NCBI RefSeq assembly: GCF_002307475.1
Contig: NZ_NTMH01000031.1
Location: forward strand, 1-64,000
Length of the DNA: 64,000 bases
Source: Pantoea allii
Lineage (GTDB): Bacteria > Pseudomonadota > Gammaproteobacteria > Enterobacterales > Enterobacteriaceae
Reading direction: 5' to 3'
Shown: piece after piece, positions 55,895 through 64,000 of the stretch
Numbering within the stretch: position 1 is the first letter of the stretch
Layout of the letters: each line of letters begins with the position of its first letter
The notes under the pieces: model-generated
Seen by the model: the letters and a program-made list of their open reading frames with translations, nothing else
Told to the model about the DNA's origin: nothing
The model's database searches: none
Program-made: the position numbers and the translations under genes

Positions 55895-56314
55895 TTGAGA
55901 AACTCAGGGCGCGGTTTCCTGTTGCCGTTGTGTGCAACGTGTTTGGGGTTCATCGCAGCAGTTATAAATACTGGCGGCAGCCCAGGAAGCCTGACGCCAC
56001 GAGAGTGGCATTACTGAGCCTTGTGCGTGAAGTTTATCGCGAAAGTAACGGCTCAGCAGGAGCGTGAAGCATTGCCGCGATGGTCACCACCAAAGGTATA
56101 AAACTGAGCCGCTGGCGGGCAACAAAGCTAATGAAAGCGCTCAATATTATCAGCTGTCAGCAACCTGGCCATCGTTATAAGAAGGTGTCTAAGGAACACA
56201 TTGAGATCCCTAATTATCTGGATCGCCAGTTTGCTGTTACCGAGCCTAATCAGGCCTGGTGCGGTGATGTGACTTATATCTGGACGGGAAAACGCTGGGC
56301 TTATCTGGCTGTAG
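55888..56314 (+). pseudogene. IS3-family transposase OrfB, interrupted and truncated
   Basis: The frame [27 protein letters not shown] carries an in-frame TGA at 56065-56067 (GSAGA-stop-SIAAM where Arg is usual) and then continues to [32 protein letters not shown], the first D of the DDE core. It ends at the junction with the second IS; the rest of the integrase core is gone. Confidence 0.82.
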
Positions 56315-56385
56315 TGACCTGCTCCCCGTTGATTAACACACCGCGATGTTAGTAATGTCTTCATCAGTCACATGAGGACATCCCC

Positions 56386-56649
56386 ATGAAGAAGCGATTT
56401 TCCGACGAACAGATCATCAGTATTCTCCGCGAGGCCGAAGCCGGGGTTTCAGCCCGGGAACTCTGCCGTAAGCATGCTATTTCAGACGCTACCTTTTACA
56501 CCTGGCGCAAGAAGTTTGGTGGCATGGAAGTTCCCGAAGTGAAGCGGCTCAAGTCGCTTGAAGAGGAGAACGCCCGCCTCAAGAAGCTGCTCGCTGAAGC
56601 CATGCTGGATAAGGAGGCGCTTCAGGTAGCTCTTGGCCGAAAGTTCTGA
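56386..56649 (+). CDS. IS3-family transposase OrfA (IS1222/ISEhe3-like)
   Basis: 87 residues: [45 protein letters not shown] helix-turn-helix, then a coiled coil [26 protein letters not shown]. Intact. Confidence 0.9.
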   Translation: MKKRFSDEQIISILREAEAGVSARELCRKHAISDATFYTWRKKFGGMEVPEVKRLKSLEEENARLKKLLAEAMLDKEALQVALGRKF

Positions 56650-57506
56650 CGACAGACCAGACGCGGGAAGCCGTGGAAGTCATGTGTGAGGCCGCAGGTC
56701 TGTCGCAACGTCGTGCCTGCAGGCTGGCAGGTTTGTCCCTGTCGACCTGCCGTTACTCGGCTCAGCGTCCGGCTGCTGACGCGCAGCTGTCTCTACGCAT
56801 CACAGAGCTGGCACTTGAGCGCCGCCGCTTTGGTTACCGGCGCATCTGGCAGCTACTGCGTCGGGAGGGCCTTCACGTCAACCACAAGCGGGTATACCGC
56901 ATCTATCATCTCAACGGCCTGAGTGTAAAACGCAGGCGACGCCGCAAGGGACTGGCGACTGAGCGGCTTCCGCTTCTTCGCCCGGATGCGCCGAACCTGA
57001 CATGGTCGATGGATTTTGTCATGGATGCACTTGCCAGCGGCCGCAGGATGAAGTGCCTGACCTGTGTGGATGATTTCACGAAGGAGTGTCTGACGATCAC
57101 CGCCGCTTTCGGGATTTCGGGTGTTCAGGTCGCGCGTATTCTGGACAGCATTGCGCTGTTTCGTGGATATCCTGCGACGATAAGAACCGATCAGGGTCCG
57201 GAATTTACCTGCCGCGCGCTGGATCAATGGGCCTTTGAACATAGTGTTGAGTTGCGCTTAATCAAGCCGGGCAAGCCAACTCAGAACGGATTTATTGAGA
57301 GTTTCAACGGTCGCTTTCGGGATGAATGCCTGAATGAGCACTGTTTCAGCGATATTCTTCATGCCCGGAAAATGATCAATGACTGGCGGCAGGACTATAA
57401 CGAGTCCAGACCTCATTCATCGCTGAATTACCAGACGCCGTCTGAATTTGCAGCAGGCTGGCGAAACGGGAAACATCAAGAAAAACCAACCGACATTATT
57501 AACTGA
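56646..57506 (+). CDS. IS3-family transposase OrfB integrase (IS1222/ISEhe3-like)
   Basis: DDE-type integrase in the -1 frame relative to OrfA, about 286 residues from the frame entry at 56646. The HTH_21-like region [26 protein letters not shown], then the catalytic triad in [18 protein letters not shown] and [21 protein letters not shown], are all present. It is probably made as an OrfAB fusion by frameshifting near the orfA end; a stand-alone start could be the ATG at 56673. Confidence 0.9.
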   Translation: MTTDQTREAVEVMCEAAGLSQRRACRLAGLSLSTCRYSAQRPAADAQLSLRITELALERRRFGYRRIWQLLRREGLHVNHKRVYRIYHLNGLSVKRRRRRKGLATERLPLLRPDAPNLTWSMDFVMDALASGRRMKCLTCVDDFTKECLTITAAFGISGVQVARILDSIALFRGYPATIRTDQGPEFTCRALDQWAFEHSVELRLIKPGKPTQNGFIESFNGRFRDECLNEHCFSDILHARKMINDWRQDYNESRPHSSLNYQTPSEFAAGWRNGKHQEKPTDIIN

Positions 57507-57571
57507 AGGTTGGCAGGTCACTTAACGTACAATAATTTTCGATATCCAAACTGCCCCCTACTACTAAAAGC

Positions 57572-57620
57572 AAAAACCGGGCATTTCCCACCACGCTTTA
57601 GACGTGACGAAAACACCCGG
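57572..57620 (-). terminator. Terminator of the rut operon
   Basis: Read on the minus strand, CCGGGTGTTTTCGTCACG folds on CGTGGTGGGAAATGCCCGG through G-U pairs and is followed by TTTTTG. It lies 54 bp after the rutG stop. Confidence 0.7.
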
Positions 57621-57673
57621 CTCTTCATTCAGAAACACTCCCTGCCCGCCCTTCTTAACTCTCAATTAGAGGC

Positions 57674-59011
57674 TTACTCCTTCACCACCACCTCAGTCTT
57701 TATCTCCGGCTGTGCGCTTGCCATTTTGCTACGGCTCAAAAACGCATTAAGCAAAATTGCGCCGAAAGTCGCGGTGCCGATACCGCCCATGCTGAAGCCG
57801 CCAAGCGTCAGGGTAAAGTTACCCGCGCCAAGTACCAGCGTGACCGCCACCATAATAAGATTGCCGTTCAGCCCCAGATCGACGTGGTTTTGTACCCAGA
57901 TGCGGGCGCCCGCCACGGCGATTAATCCGAACACCACAATCGACGCGCCGCCAAGCACCGGGCCGGGAATGGTGTGGATCAGCGCACCAAATTTGGGTGA
58001 GAAGCCCAGGGCAATGGCGATGATCGCTGCGGTGACAAAAATCAGCGTGGAGTAAATTTTGGTAACGGCCATTACGCCGATGTTTTCAGCGTAAGTCGTC
58101 ACGCCGGTGCCGCCCGCTGAAGCCGAAAGTAAGGTCGCCAGGCCGTCACCGATAAAGGCGCGGCCCATATAAGGATCAAGGTTTTTACCCGTCATCCCTG
58201 CCACGGCTTTAATATGGCCAAGGTTTTCCGCTACAAGAATTACCGCCACCGGGGCAATCATCAGCATTGCGTGAGTGCTGAATACCGGTGTGGTAATGGT
58301 GGGTACGCCAAACCAGGGTGCCTGGGCTACTGCGCTGAAATTCACCGGTGTGCCCAGCCCAAGGCCGTTGGTAATCGCCATGTAAATCAGGTACGCCGCC
58401 ACCAGACCCAGCAACAGCAACAACCGCTGCACCAGACCACGGGTAAATACCGCCACCGAGCCGATACACAGCACGGTCATCACCGCCATCCAACTGTCAA
58501 ACGATGAAGCCGATACGCTGTTAATCGCAATGGGCGCGAGGTTCAGACCAATCGCCATCACCACCGCCCCGGTCACCACTGGCGGCATCAGGCGCTCAAT
58601 CCAGCGCGTGCCGACCGCCATGACCACAAAACCGATCAGCGTATAAATCAGGCCACAGGCAATAATGCCGCCCAGCGCTACGCCGATATTTGGATTCGAG
58701 CCGTGACCGCTGTAGCCGGTTACCGCAATCACCAGCCCGACAAACGCCGCACTGGAACCGAGGTAACTGGGTACGCGCCCGCCAACCACCAGAAAAAACA
58801 GTAGCGTGCCGATGCCCGACATCAGGATCGCCATATTGGCGTCAAACCCCATCAGCAATGGCATTAATACGGTGGCACCAAACATCGCCACCGTATGTTG
58901 CAGCCCCATGATCACCGTTGCGCCCAACGGCAGCCGTTCATCCGGCGCGATCACCGCACCATCCAGATTGCCTTCTCTTTTACGCCATTGCGGAAACCAG
59001 GTATTTGCCAT
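57674..59011 (-). CDS. rutG: Uracil/pyrimidine permease RutG
   Basis: 445-residue NCS2-family transporter with about 12-14 helices. LGATVIMGLQHTVAMFGATVLMPLL at the start, NIGVALGGIIACGLIYTLIGF, and GGTGVTTYAENIGVMAVTKIYS (substrate-site Glu, motif shared with UraA) are clear. It imports uracil for the pathway. It is the last gene of the operon, 33 bp after rutF. Confidence 0.95.
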   Translation of the reverse strand: MANTWFPQWRKREGNLDGAVIAPDERLPLGATVIMGLQHTVAMFGATVLMPLLMGFDANMAILMSGIGTLLFFLVVGGRVPSYLGSSAAFVGLVIAVTGYSGHGSNPNIGVALGGIIACGLIYTLIGFVVMAVGTRWIERLMPPVVTGAVVMAIGLNLAPIAINSVSASSFDSWMAVMTVLCIGSVAVFTRGLVQRLLLLLGLVAAYLIYMAITNGLGLGTPVNFSAVAQAPWFGVPTITTPVFSTHAMLMIAPVAVILVAENLGHIKAVAGMTGKNLDPYMGRAFIGDGLATLLSASAGGTGVTTYAENIGVMAVTKIYSTLIFVTAAIIAIALGFSPKFGALIHTIPGPVLGGASIVVFGLIAVAGARIWVQNHVDLGLNGNLIMVAVTLVLGAGNFTLTLGGFSMGGIGTATFGAILLNAFLSRSKMASAQPEIKTEVVVKE

Positions 59012-59044
59012 GCACGACCCTTACTGTGTTGAGGGAGGACTGAG

Positions 59045-59599
59045 TTAACAGGCTGTCTGACGCATCAGCGGATGATAGCGTCGATCGAAATACGCCAGTC
59101 CGTGGCAGTCATCGTTGCGTTGGAGTGCAACGACTTCACAAAACAAAATATCGTGGGTGCCGACGCGGGTGATCTGCGTAATGGTGCAGTCAAACGACAC
59201 CAGCGCGTTGGTGAGGATCGGTGAACCGGTGGCAAGACCTGTCCATTCGGCGGCGGCAAAGCGCTGCTCCATCGGCGTTTTCCCCCCAAATAAACCGGAC
59301 AGCGACTCATGACAATCGGCCAGTGTGTTTACACATAACACCTGATTTTGGGTAAACGCCTGATGCACCGACGCAGAGCGATTCAGGCAGACCAGCAATG
59401 TCGGCGGCGCATCGGTTACGCTGCACACGGCGGAGGCAGTGAACCCTGCCCGTCCGCCAGGGCCGTCAGTGGTGATGATATTGACAGCGGAACCGAGGCA
59501 CGCCATCGCATCACGGTATTCCTGTTTTTCTACAGCCGCCTGTTTTGCAACTTCAGGCGCATCGATGGCGGGCAGTGTGGCGTTCAGGGTTGATTGCAT
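59045..59599 (-). CDS. rutF: FMN reductase RutF
   Basis: 184-residue flavin reductase that supplies reduced FMN to Rut[54 protein letters not shown] is the flavin-reductase core, and the C-terminus gives [16 protein letters not shown] stands about seven bases before the ATG at 59599; the frame opens further up at 59623. Confidence 0.94.
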   Translation of the reverse strand: MQSTLNATLPAIDAPEVAKQAAVEKQEYRDAMACLGSAVNIITTDGPGGRAGFTASAVCSVTDAPPTLLVCLNRSASVHQAFTQNQVLCVNTLADCHESLSGLFGGKTPMEQRFAAAEWTGLATGSPILTNALVSFDCTITQITRVGTHDILFCEVVALQRNDDCHGLAYFDRRYHPLMRQTAC

Positions 59600-59629
59600 G
59601 GTCCGGTCCTCAGAATTAATCAATGATGC

Positions 59630-60220
59630 TTACAACACGCGGCAGGCGCGGTCGAAATCAAGGCGCGGCGCGCGCGGATACACTTTGCTGCTGTCGCCGT
59701 AACCGATGTTGATCAGAAAATTGGATTTCCAGCCTTCCTGCGCCAGAAACGTTTCATCGACTTTGGCGTTGTCGAAACCGGACATCGGTCCGGTATCCAG
59801 GCCGATCGCGCGGCAGGCCATAATCAGATACGCAGCCTGCAAGCTGCTGTTGCGAAACGCGGTATCCTGGGCCAGTTGTGGGCTGGAGGTGAACCATGAA
59901 CGGGCATCACCAGAAGGAAACAGCTCAGGCAATAACGCATAGAATTCCGGGTCCCAGGCAATAATCGCTGTCACCGGGGCGCTCAGGGTTTTCTTCAGAT
60001 TGCCGCTGGAAAGTGCCGGTGCCAGTTTTTCTTTAGCTTCCTGACTCTGAATAAACACGATACGAGCCGGGCTGCAGTTCGCCGACGTCGGCCCCATGCG
60101 CGCCAGTGCGTAAATCGTTTTCAGCTGTTCGCCTGTCACCGGTTTATCCAGCCAGCCGTTATGGGTGCGGGCTTCAGTGAATAAGGTAGCCAGTGCGCTG
60201 GCGGTTAATGCATCGGTCAT
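59630..60220 (-). CDS. rutE: 3-Hydroxypropionate-forming malonic semialdehyde reductase RutE
   Basis: 196-residue nitroreductase-fold protein, exactly the E. coli length. It reduces malonic semialdehyde to 3-hydroxypropionate, detoxifying the last carbon fragment of uracil breakdown. [36 protein letters not shown] is the FMN-binding region. GGAG is five bases ahead of the ATG at 60220, which overlaps the rutD stop. Confidence 0.94.
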   Translation of the reverse strand: MTDALTASALATLFTEARTHNGWLDKPVTGEQLKTIYALARMGPTSANCSPARIVFIQSQEAKEKLAPALSSGNLKKTLSAPVTAIIAWDPEFYALLPELFPSGDARSWFTSSPQLAQDTAFRNSSLQAAYLIMACRAIGLDTGPMSGFDNAKVDETFLAQEGWKSNFLINIGYGDSSKVYPRAPRLDFDRACRVL

Positions 60221-61044
60221 GATGTCTCCGTGGAAATGTAACCGGACGGCGTAACGGACGCTTGTGATGAGTGCCGTAGTAACCAATCCAGTAAAATCGG
60301 GTTAAACGTATCGGGGTCGGTCACGCTCATTGCATGACCGCCGTACAACATGTGTCGATGCTCGCCATGAGGAAGACGTGAAGCAAGATCGACCGAACAC
60401 GACCACGGCACCAGCAAATCGTCTTTACAACTGAAAGCCAGCGTCGGCGCGATCACCTCTTTGAGCGACGCCGTCAGATCAGACTCCATTAGTGCCTGCA
60501 GGCGGTGCAGCAGGTTTTCCATTCCCTGAAAATGCGCGACCTGGTGCGTGTGCTCTTCCTGCAATAACGCCTCATGGTCAGACAGCCAGTCGCCCGGATA
60601 CAGGAACAGCGGCTGCGCCTGGACGTAGGCATCGACACCGCTGTTAAGCAGCAAATTCTGCCGGACTTGAAAGCAGCGACGCGTTTGACTGTTAAGCGTC
60701 GTCCAGCCGTTAATCACCACCAGACTTTGCAACAGCATCGGATAACGCAGTGCAAGATGCAGGCCAATAATGCCGCCTAAAGCATGACCGACCAGATGGC
60801 AGCGGCTGATCTCCAGCACATTGAGCATACTCGCCAGCTCGTCGGCCATGTCCTCCATCCGGTAACCGGCAGGCACGGTGCCCTGACTGTGCCCGGTGCC
60901 GTGCTGGTCATAGACCACCACCCGGAAATGCTCCGCGAGCATCGCCAACTGCGGCTGCCAGAAACTGCCAGAACCCCCCAGCCCGGATGAGAGCACCACG
61001 GTTTCTGCATCGGCATTTTTCCTACCCAGTACCTTGTAATACAT
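60217..61044 (-). CDS. rutD: Aminoacrylate/carbamate hydrolase RutD
   Basis: 275-residue alpha/beta-hydrolase: [37 protein letters not shown], the region [19 protein letters not shown] carrying Ala at the usual nucleophile place, and [14 protein letters not shown] near the acid. RutD is now reported to act on carbamate/aminoacrylate. AGAGGAAAC precedes the ATG. ATGA overlap with rutE. Confidence 0.93.
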   Translation of the reverse strand: MYYKVLGRKNADAETVVLSSGLGGSGSFWQPQLAMLAEHFRVVVYDQHGTGHSQGTVPAGYRMEDMADELASMLNVLEISRCHLVGHALGGIIGLHLALRYPMLLQSLVVINGWTTLNSQTRRCFQVRQNLLLNSGVDAYVQAQPLFLYPGDWLSDHEALLQEEHTHQVAHFQGMENLLHRLQALMESDLTASLKEVIAPTLAFSCKDDLLVPWSCSVDLASRLPHGEHRHMLYGGHAMSVTDPDTFNPILLDWLLRHSSQASVTPSGYISTETS

Positions 61045-61083
61045 GCTGTTTCCTCTTCAGGAGGACGGGGACACTCGGACGGA

Positions 61084-61470
61084 TCACCGGCCAATATGCG
61101 CAATGGACGCGATTTCGATCAGCGCATCAGGTTTCACCAGGCCGCACTGAATACAGAACCGGGCCGGTTTTTCACCCGGAAAGTATTCGGCGTACACCTG
61201 ATTCACCGCGCCGTAATTTGCCCAGTCGGTGATAAAAATCGAGTTCATGGTGACGTCATCCATGCTGCCGCCTGCGGTTTCGATCACGCTTTTGATGATC
61301 TCCAGCACGTGACGGGTTTGCGCGGCGGCATCACCGACATGCACGACGTTATTGTCTTTATCAAAAGGCAATGTACCCGAAACGTACACCACGCCATCGG
61401 CGAGAGTACCTGGAACGAAAGGCGCCAGCGGAACACCGCTGCCAGCCGGAATAATGGCGCTTTTAGGCAT
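61084..61470 (-). CDS. rutC: 3-Aminoacrylate deaminase RutC (RidA family)
   Basis: 128-residue YjgF/RidA protein. [46 protein letters not shown] and [22 protein letters not shown] (with the conserved Arg before FCIQ) identify it. It speeds the hydrolysis of aminoacrylate to malonic semialdehyde. AAGGAC precedes the ATG. Confidence 0.94.
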   Translation of the reverse strand: MPKSAIIPAGSGVPLAPFVPGTLADGVVYVSGTLPFDKDNNVVHVGDAAAQTRHVLEIIKSVIETAGGSMDDVTMNSIFITDWANYGAVNQVYAEYFPGEKPARFCIQCGLVKPDALIEIASIAHIGR

Positions 61471-61496
61471 CGTTAATCGTCCTTTTTATAAAGCGG

Positions 61497-62249
61497 TCAG
61501 GCCGCATTTTGTTCAGTTTTGTAACCTAGCGCGTCACAGAAGTTACCCACGCTGGAGACCCAGCCAAAGAACGTTTCGATGTTATAAATGGCGGCTTTCT
61601 GCGCAAATTCCGGGCCGGCCTGATGTGTCGCGTCTTCCAGCACAACACCGAAATATTCCAGGAAGAAGCCGTCACGCAGGGTGGATTCGACGCATACGTT
61701 GGTCGCAATGCCGGTAAATACCAGATGATGAATGCCGTAGCTGCGCAGCAGGCTATCGAGCTGCGTATTAAAGAAACCGCTGTAGCGCGGTTTGGGCAAT
61801 ACAATATCGCCCGGCTGCGGCTGCAGTTCATCGACCAGGTCATAATCCCAGTCGCCTTTCGCCAGCAGTTTACCCATCAGTTCCGGGCGTTTGCGCATCG
61901 TTTTCAGCGCATTGGATTTATGGTAGTTCGGTGAACCGGCACCGCCGGCTTCGACGTACTGATTGTCCCAGCCGTTCTGGAAGAAAATCACTTTGATGCC
62001 CGCAACGCGTGCAGCGGCTATCGCCACTTTGATATTGGCAATCACTGGCGCAGTGGCAGAGACATCAAAGCCTGCCAGATCAAGATAACCGCCTTGAGTC
62101 GCGTAGGCATTTTGCATATCCACCACAATCAGCGCCGTTTGCTGCGGCGTGAAGGCAATGGCTTCAGGACGGGCTGTGAGGATCGTTTCCTCGCCGGTAT
62201 TTTGGGGCGCGCGGCGGACCACTGTCTGATTCTCAACAACATTCATCAT
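61497..62249 (-). CDS. rutB: Ureidoacrylate amidohydrolase RutB
   Basis: 250-residue isochorismatase-like cysteine hydrolase: [22 protein letters not shown] (catalytic Asp), [22 protein letters not shown] (Lys), [24 protein letters not shown] (catalytic Cys). It splits ureidoacrylate to aminoacrylate and carbamate. Start ATG pair at 62249/62246 overlaps the rutA stop. Confidence 0.95.
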   Translation of the reverse strand: MMNVVENQTVVRRAPQNTGEETILTARPEAIAFTPQQTALIVVDMQNAYATQGGYLDLAGFDVSATAPVIANIKVAIAAARVAGIKVIFFQNGWDNQYVEAGGAGSPNYHKSNALKTMRKRPELMGKLLAKGDWDYDLVDELQPQPGDIVLPKPRYSGFFNTQLDSLLRSYGIHHLVFTGIATNVCVESTLRDGFFLEYFGVVLEDATHQAGPEFAQKAAIYNIETFFGWVSSVGNFCDALGYKTEQNAA

Positions 62250-63337
62250 GCGACCTCTTTCTGCTCAATGCCGATGTGCTGGCGGGTTTTCATTAATGGC
62301 TGGATGTAACGACCAAAGTTTTCGATACCGTTGACGAAATCGTCGAAGGTCAGCAGCACGCCGCCTGCGCCGGGAACCGTATCGATTTCATCGAGCATTC
62401 TGGCGACGCTGGCGTAAGAACCGACCAGCGTGCCCATGTTGATATTGACCGCGGAAGTCGGATCGGCCATCTGGCGGACGTTGGTATCCGCACCGGATTT
62501 GGTGTCTTTACTGCTCTGGTCGGTGAGCCAGGAGAGCGCCTCGGCATCGGCTCCGGCTTTGTACAATTCCCATTTGGCACGGGCGGCATCGTCGGTTTCG
62601 TCGGCAATCACCATGAACAAAACGTAAGAGGAGACGTCGCGGTTTTCGGCTTCTGCCGCCGTTTTCATGCGCGCGGCGGTCGGCGCAAAAGCGGTGGGTG
62701 TGTTGACGCCTTTGCCGAAACAGAAGTTGAAGTCGGCGTGTTTGGCGGAGAACGCCATGCCTGCGTCGCTTTGCCCGGCGCAGATGACTTTCATTTGGCT
62801 TTGCGGACGCGGGCTGACGCGGCAGTCGTCCATTTTGAAGAATTCACCGTCGAGCGTGCAGTGGCCCGTGCCCCACAAGTCGCGCAGCACGCTGACATAT
62901 TCGGTCAGGTAATCATAGCGGCGGCTGAAATAGTCATCGCCTGGCCACATGCCCATTTGCTCGTATTCCGGTTTCTGCCAGCCGGTGACGACGTTCACGC
63001 CGAACCGGCCATTGGAGATGGAATCAATAGTGGCAGCCATACGTGCAACGATTGCCGGTGGCATCACCAACGTAGCGGCAGTCGCGTAAAGCTGAATGCG
63101 GGAGGTCACGGCAGCCAGACCGGCCATCAACGTGAACGATTCCATGTTGTGTTCCCAGAATTCAGTTTTACCGCCGAAGCCGCGCAGTTTGATCATCGAA
63201 AGCGCAAAATCGAAATGATAGTGCTCGGCTTTCTGCACAATGGTTTTGTTCAGTTCGAAGGTAGGTTTGTACTGCGGCGCAGTTTCTGAAATTAGCCAAC
63301 CGTTGTTGCCGATAGGAATAAAGACACCGATTTTCAT
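62246..63337 (-). CDS. rutA: Pyrimidine monooxygenase RutA
   Basis: 363-residue flavin-dependent monooxygenase of the bacterial luciferase superfamily that opens the uracil ring between N3 and C4 using reduced FMN from Rut[81 protein letters not shown] and [29 protein letters not shown] are near-identical to enteric RutA. GAGGTGAGCT precedes the ATG. First gene of rutABCDEFG. Confidence 0.96.
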   Translation of the reverse strand: MKIGVFIPIGNNGWLISETAPQYKPTFELNKTIVQKAEHYHFDFALSMIKLRGFGGKTEFWEHNMESFTLMAGLAAVTSRIQLYATAATLVMPPAIVARMAATIDSISNGRFGVNVVTGWQKPEYEQMGMWPGDDYFSRRYDYLTEYVSVLRDLWGTGHCTLDGEFFKMDDCRVSPRPQSQMKVICAGQSDAGMAFSAKHADFNFCFGKGVNTPTAFAPTAARMKTAAEAENRDVSSYVLFMVIADETDDAARAKWELYKAGADAEALSWLTDQSSKDTKSGADTNVRQMADPTSAVNINMGTLVGSYASVARMLDEIDTVPGAGGVLLTFDDFVNGIENFGRYIQPLMKTRQHIGIEQKEVA

Positions 63338-63460
63338 AGCTCACCTCGATTGAAAATAATAAGGACCACAACAAGGGCTTGCGAAAATATCTGCGCGGCT
63401 TAAGTGCGTCCTGCGGGTTACTGATTGCACCGTGCTGAAATCTCCTGACGAGAGAACAAC

Positions 63461-63476
63461 TGCAAAGTGGATGCCA
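63461..63476 (-). promoter_or_regulatory. Sigma-54 promoter of the rut operon
   Basis: On the minus strand TGGCATCCACTTTGCA fits the -24/-12 consensus (TGGCAY-N5-TTGCW), 124 bp before the rutA start. E. coli rut is a known NtrC/sigma-54 operon. A half-match to an NtrC site (TTGCACCATTTGCGC on the minus strand, about 63598-63613) lies some 125 bp upstream. Confidence 0.83.
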
Positions 63477-63547
63477 TGTTTTTAAAAGTGTTTATTTTCA
63501 TTAGGTTAAAGCGGAGTTTGATTTTTTTATGGAGCAGATGGTCTGTT

Positions 63548-63564
63548 TTGGACCACCTGTTCAA
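63548..63564. promoter_or_regulatory. Candidate RutR operator
   Basis: TTGGACCACCTGTTCAA resembles the E. coli RutR site TTGACCA-N2-TGGTCAA with one extra base in the left arm and one mismatch in the right. It lies in the rutA-rutR divergent region, upstream of the sigma-54 promoter. Confidence 0.5.
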
Positions 63565-63736
63565 AAATAACTGCACATAAATCAGGCAGGATTGAGCGCA
63601 AATGGTGCAAATTTATTAAATAGTCGGTTAAGCGGGATCTTATTTCGCCGCTTTCATAAATGGCGTGCATGACGATAGTCGCCCCTATCCCTATTTGTTA
63701 TGCTTTCCACCTTGATGTTTATGTCATGGAGACGTT

Positions 63737-64000
63737 GTGAAGCCATTGGTCAAAAGCCCGGAATCTGCCGCCGGCGAAAGCAAGTCCCCTCAGGCAGCGT
63801 CGAAATCATTGACGCGCCGCTCGCGGGCGGTCGCCGCCAAACGTAGCGCTATCATGGCGGCTGCACTGGAATTTTTTTCGTTGTATGGCTTCCACGGCAC
63901 CCGACTGGAGCAGGTAGCGGAACGTGCTGACGTCTCAAAAACCAATCTGTTTTATTACTTTCCCTCGAAAGAAGATTTATATATTGCGGTGCTGAAAGGG
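63737..64000 (+). CDS. rutR: Pyrimidine-responsive TetR-family regulator RutR, N-terminal part
   Basis: The gene runs off the right end after 88 codons. GTG start with GGAG five bases upstream. The first 30 residues are a polar extension, then RRSRAVAAKRSAIMAAALEFFSLYGFHGTRLEQVAERADVSKTNLFYYFPSKEDLY, the helix-turn-helix of RutR with the typical LFYYFPSKE end. It represses rutABCDEFG and releases it when uracil binds. Divergent from rutA, as in E. coli. Confidence 0.92.
   Translation, partial: MKPLVKSPESAAGESKSPQAASKSLTRRSRAVAAKRSAIMAAALEFFSLYGFHGTRLEQVAERADVSKTNLFYYFPSKEDLYIAVLKG

Larger units (their letters stand above)
56315..57520 (+). mobile_element. Complete IS3-family insertion sequence (IS1222/ISEhe3-like)
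   Basis: The element is 1206 bp with short terminal inverted repeats: TGACCTGC at 56315-56322 and its complement GCAGGTCA at 57513-57520. It carries overlapping orfA and orfB. The flanking bases (GTAG and CTTA) do not form a target-site duplication, which suggests a deletion next to it after insertion. Confidence 0.78.

Overview
The window is chromosomal DNA of a gamma-proteobacterium of the order Enterobacterales. It fits the Erwiniaceae (Pantoea/Erwinia) or a close relative best. The evidence is gene content: a complete rutABCDEFG-rutR locus, enteric-type mqo with a signal peptide, lplA, dat-ddc, a three-subunit periplasmic sugar dehydrogenase, chromosomal-type ccdAB relics and IS3-family elements. 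The genus is an inference.

Layout. 1-16 kb is mostly ordinary: a 3' fragment of an Rpn-type nuclease gene, mqo, two small conserved proteins, ddc and dat (1,3-diaminopropane synthesis), a TetR regulator with two palindromic operators facing an ATPase-less ABC membrane protein, lplA, a Tat-exported small subunit / GMC flavoprotein / triheme cytochrome sugar dehydrogenase operon, a membrane diguanylate cyclase and an NfsA-like flavoprotein. 16.7-21.9 kb is a Ugp-like ABC transporter operon ending in a metallophosphoesterase of the ADP-ribose/CDP-alcohol pyrophosphatase type, preceded by four 11-bp Pho-box repeats. 22-30 kb holds a LysR/CMD/tautomerase/DUF4865 cluster (the last gene frameshifted), a periplasmic peroxiredoxin paired with a short DsbD-like reductase, a racemase, a cupin and small secreted proteins.

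30.1-38.2 kb is a guanidine-degradation operon. A near-perfect sigma-54 promoter leads into a guanidine-I (ykkC) riboswitch with its own terminator, then an ABC transporter, two DUF1989 proteins (carboxyguanidine deiminase type) and a 1201-residue biotin carboxylase of the urea/guanidine type. A second riboswitch of a different class, guanidine-II (mini-ykkC), lies directly before the carboxylase. No allophanate hydrolase gene follows.

38.2-57.5 kb is an accessory region. It starts with a wrecked chromosomal-type ccdAB pair. Next is a four-gene operon for glucoamylase, 6-phosphogluconate dehydrogenase, glucose-6-phosphate dehydrogenase and a ROK/polyphosphate-glucokinase-like kinase, whose codon use looks alpha-proteobacterial. 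Then come an intact F-type ccdAB and another ccdB relic. A seven-gene, single-strand cluster (47.8-54.9 kb) encodes a 2OG-Fe(II) oxygenase, two SAM methyltransferases, an ATP-grasp ligase, a DMT exporter, a LysA-like decarboxylase and a DapC-like aminotransferase. I read it as an uncharacterised biosynthetic locus for a small amino-acid-derived product, and it is the best candidate here for an undescribed system. Two IS3-family elements, one truncated against the other, close the island.

57.6-64.0 kb is the rut pyrimidine-ring catabolic operon, transcribed leftward from a sigma-54 promoter, with the start of divergent rutR at the right edge.
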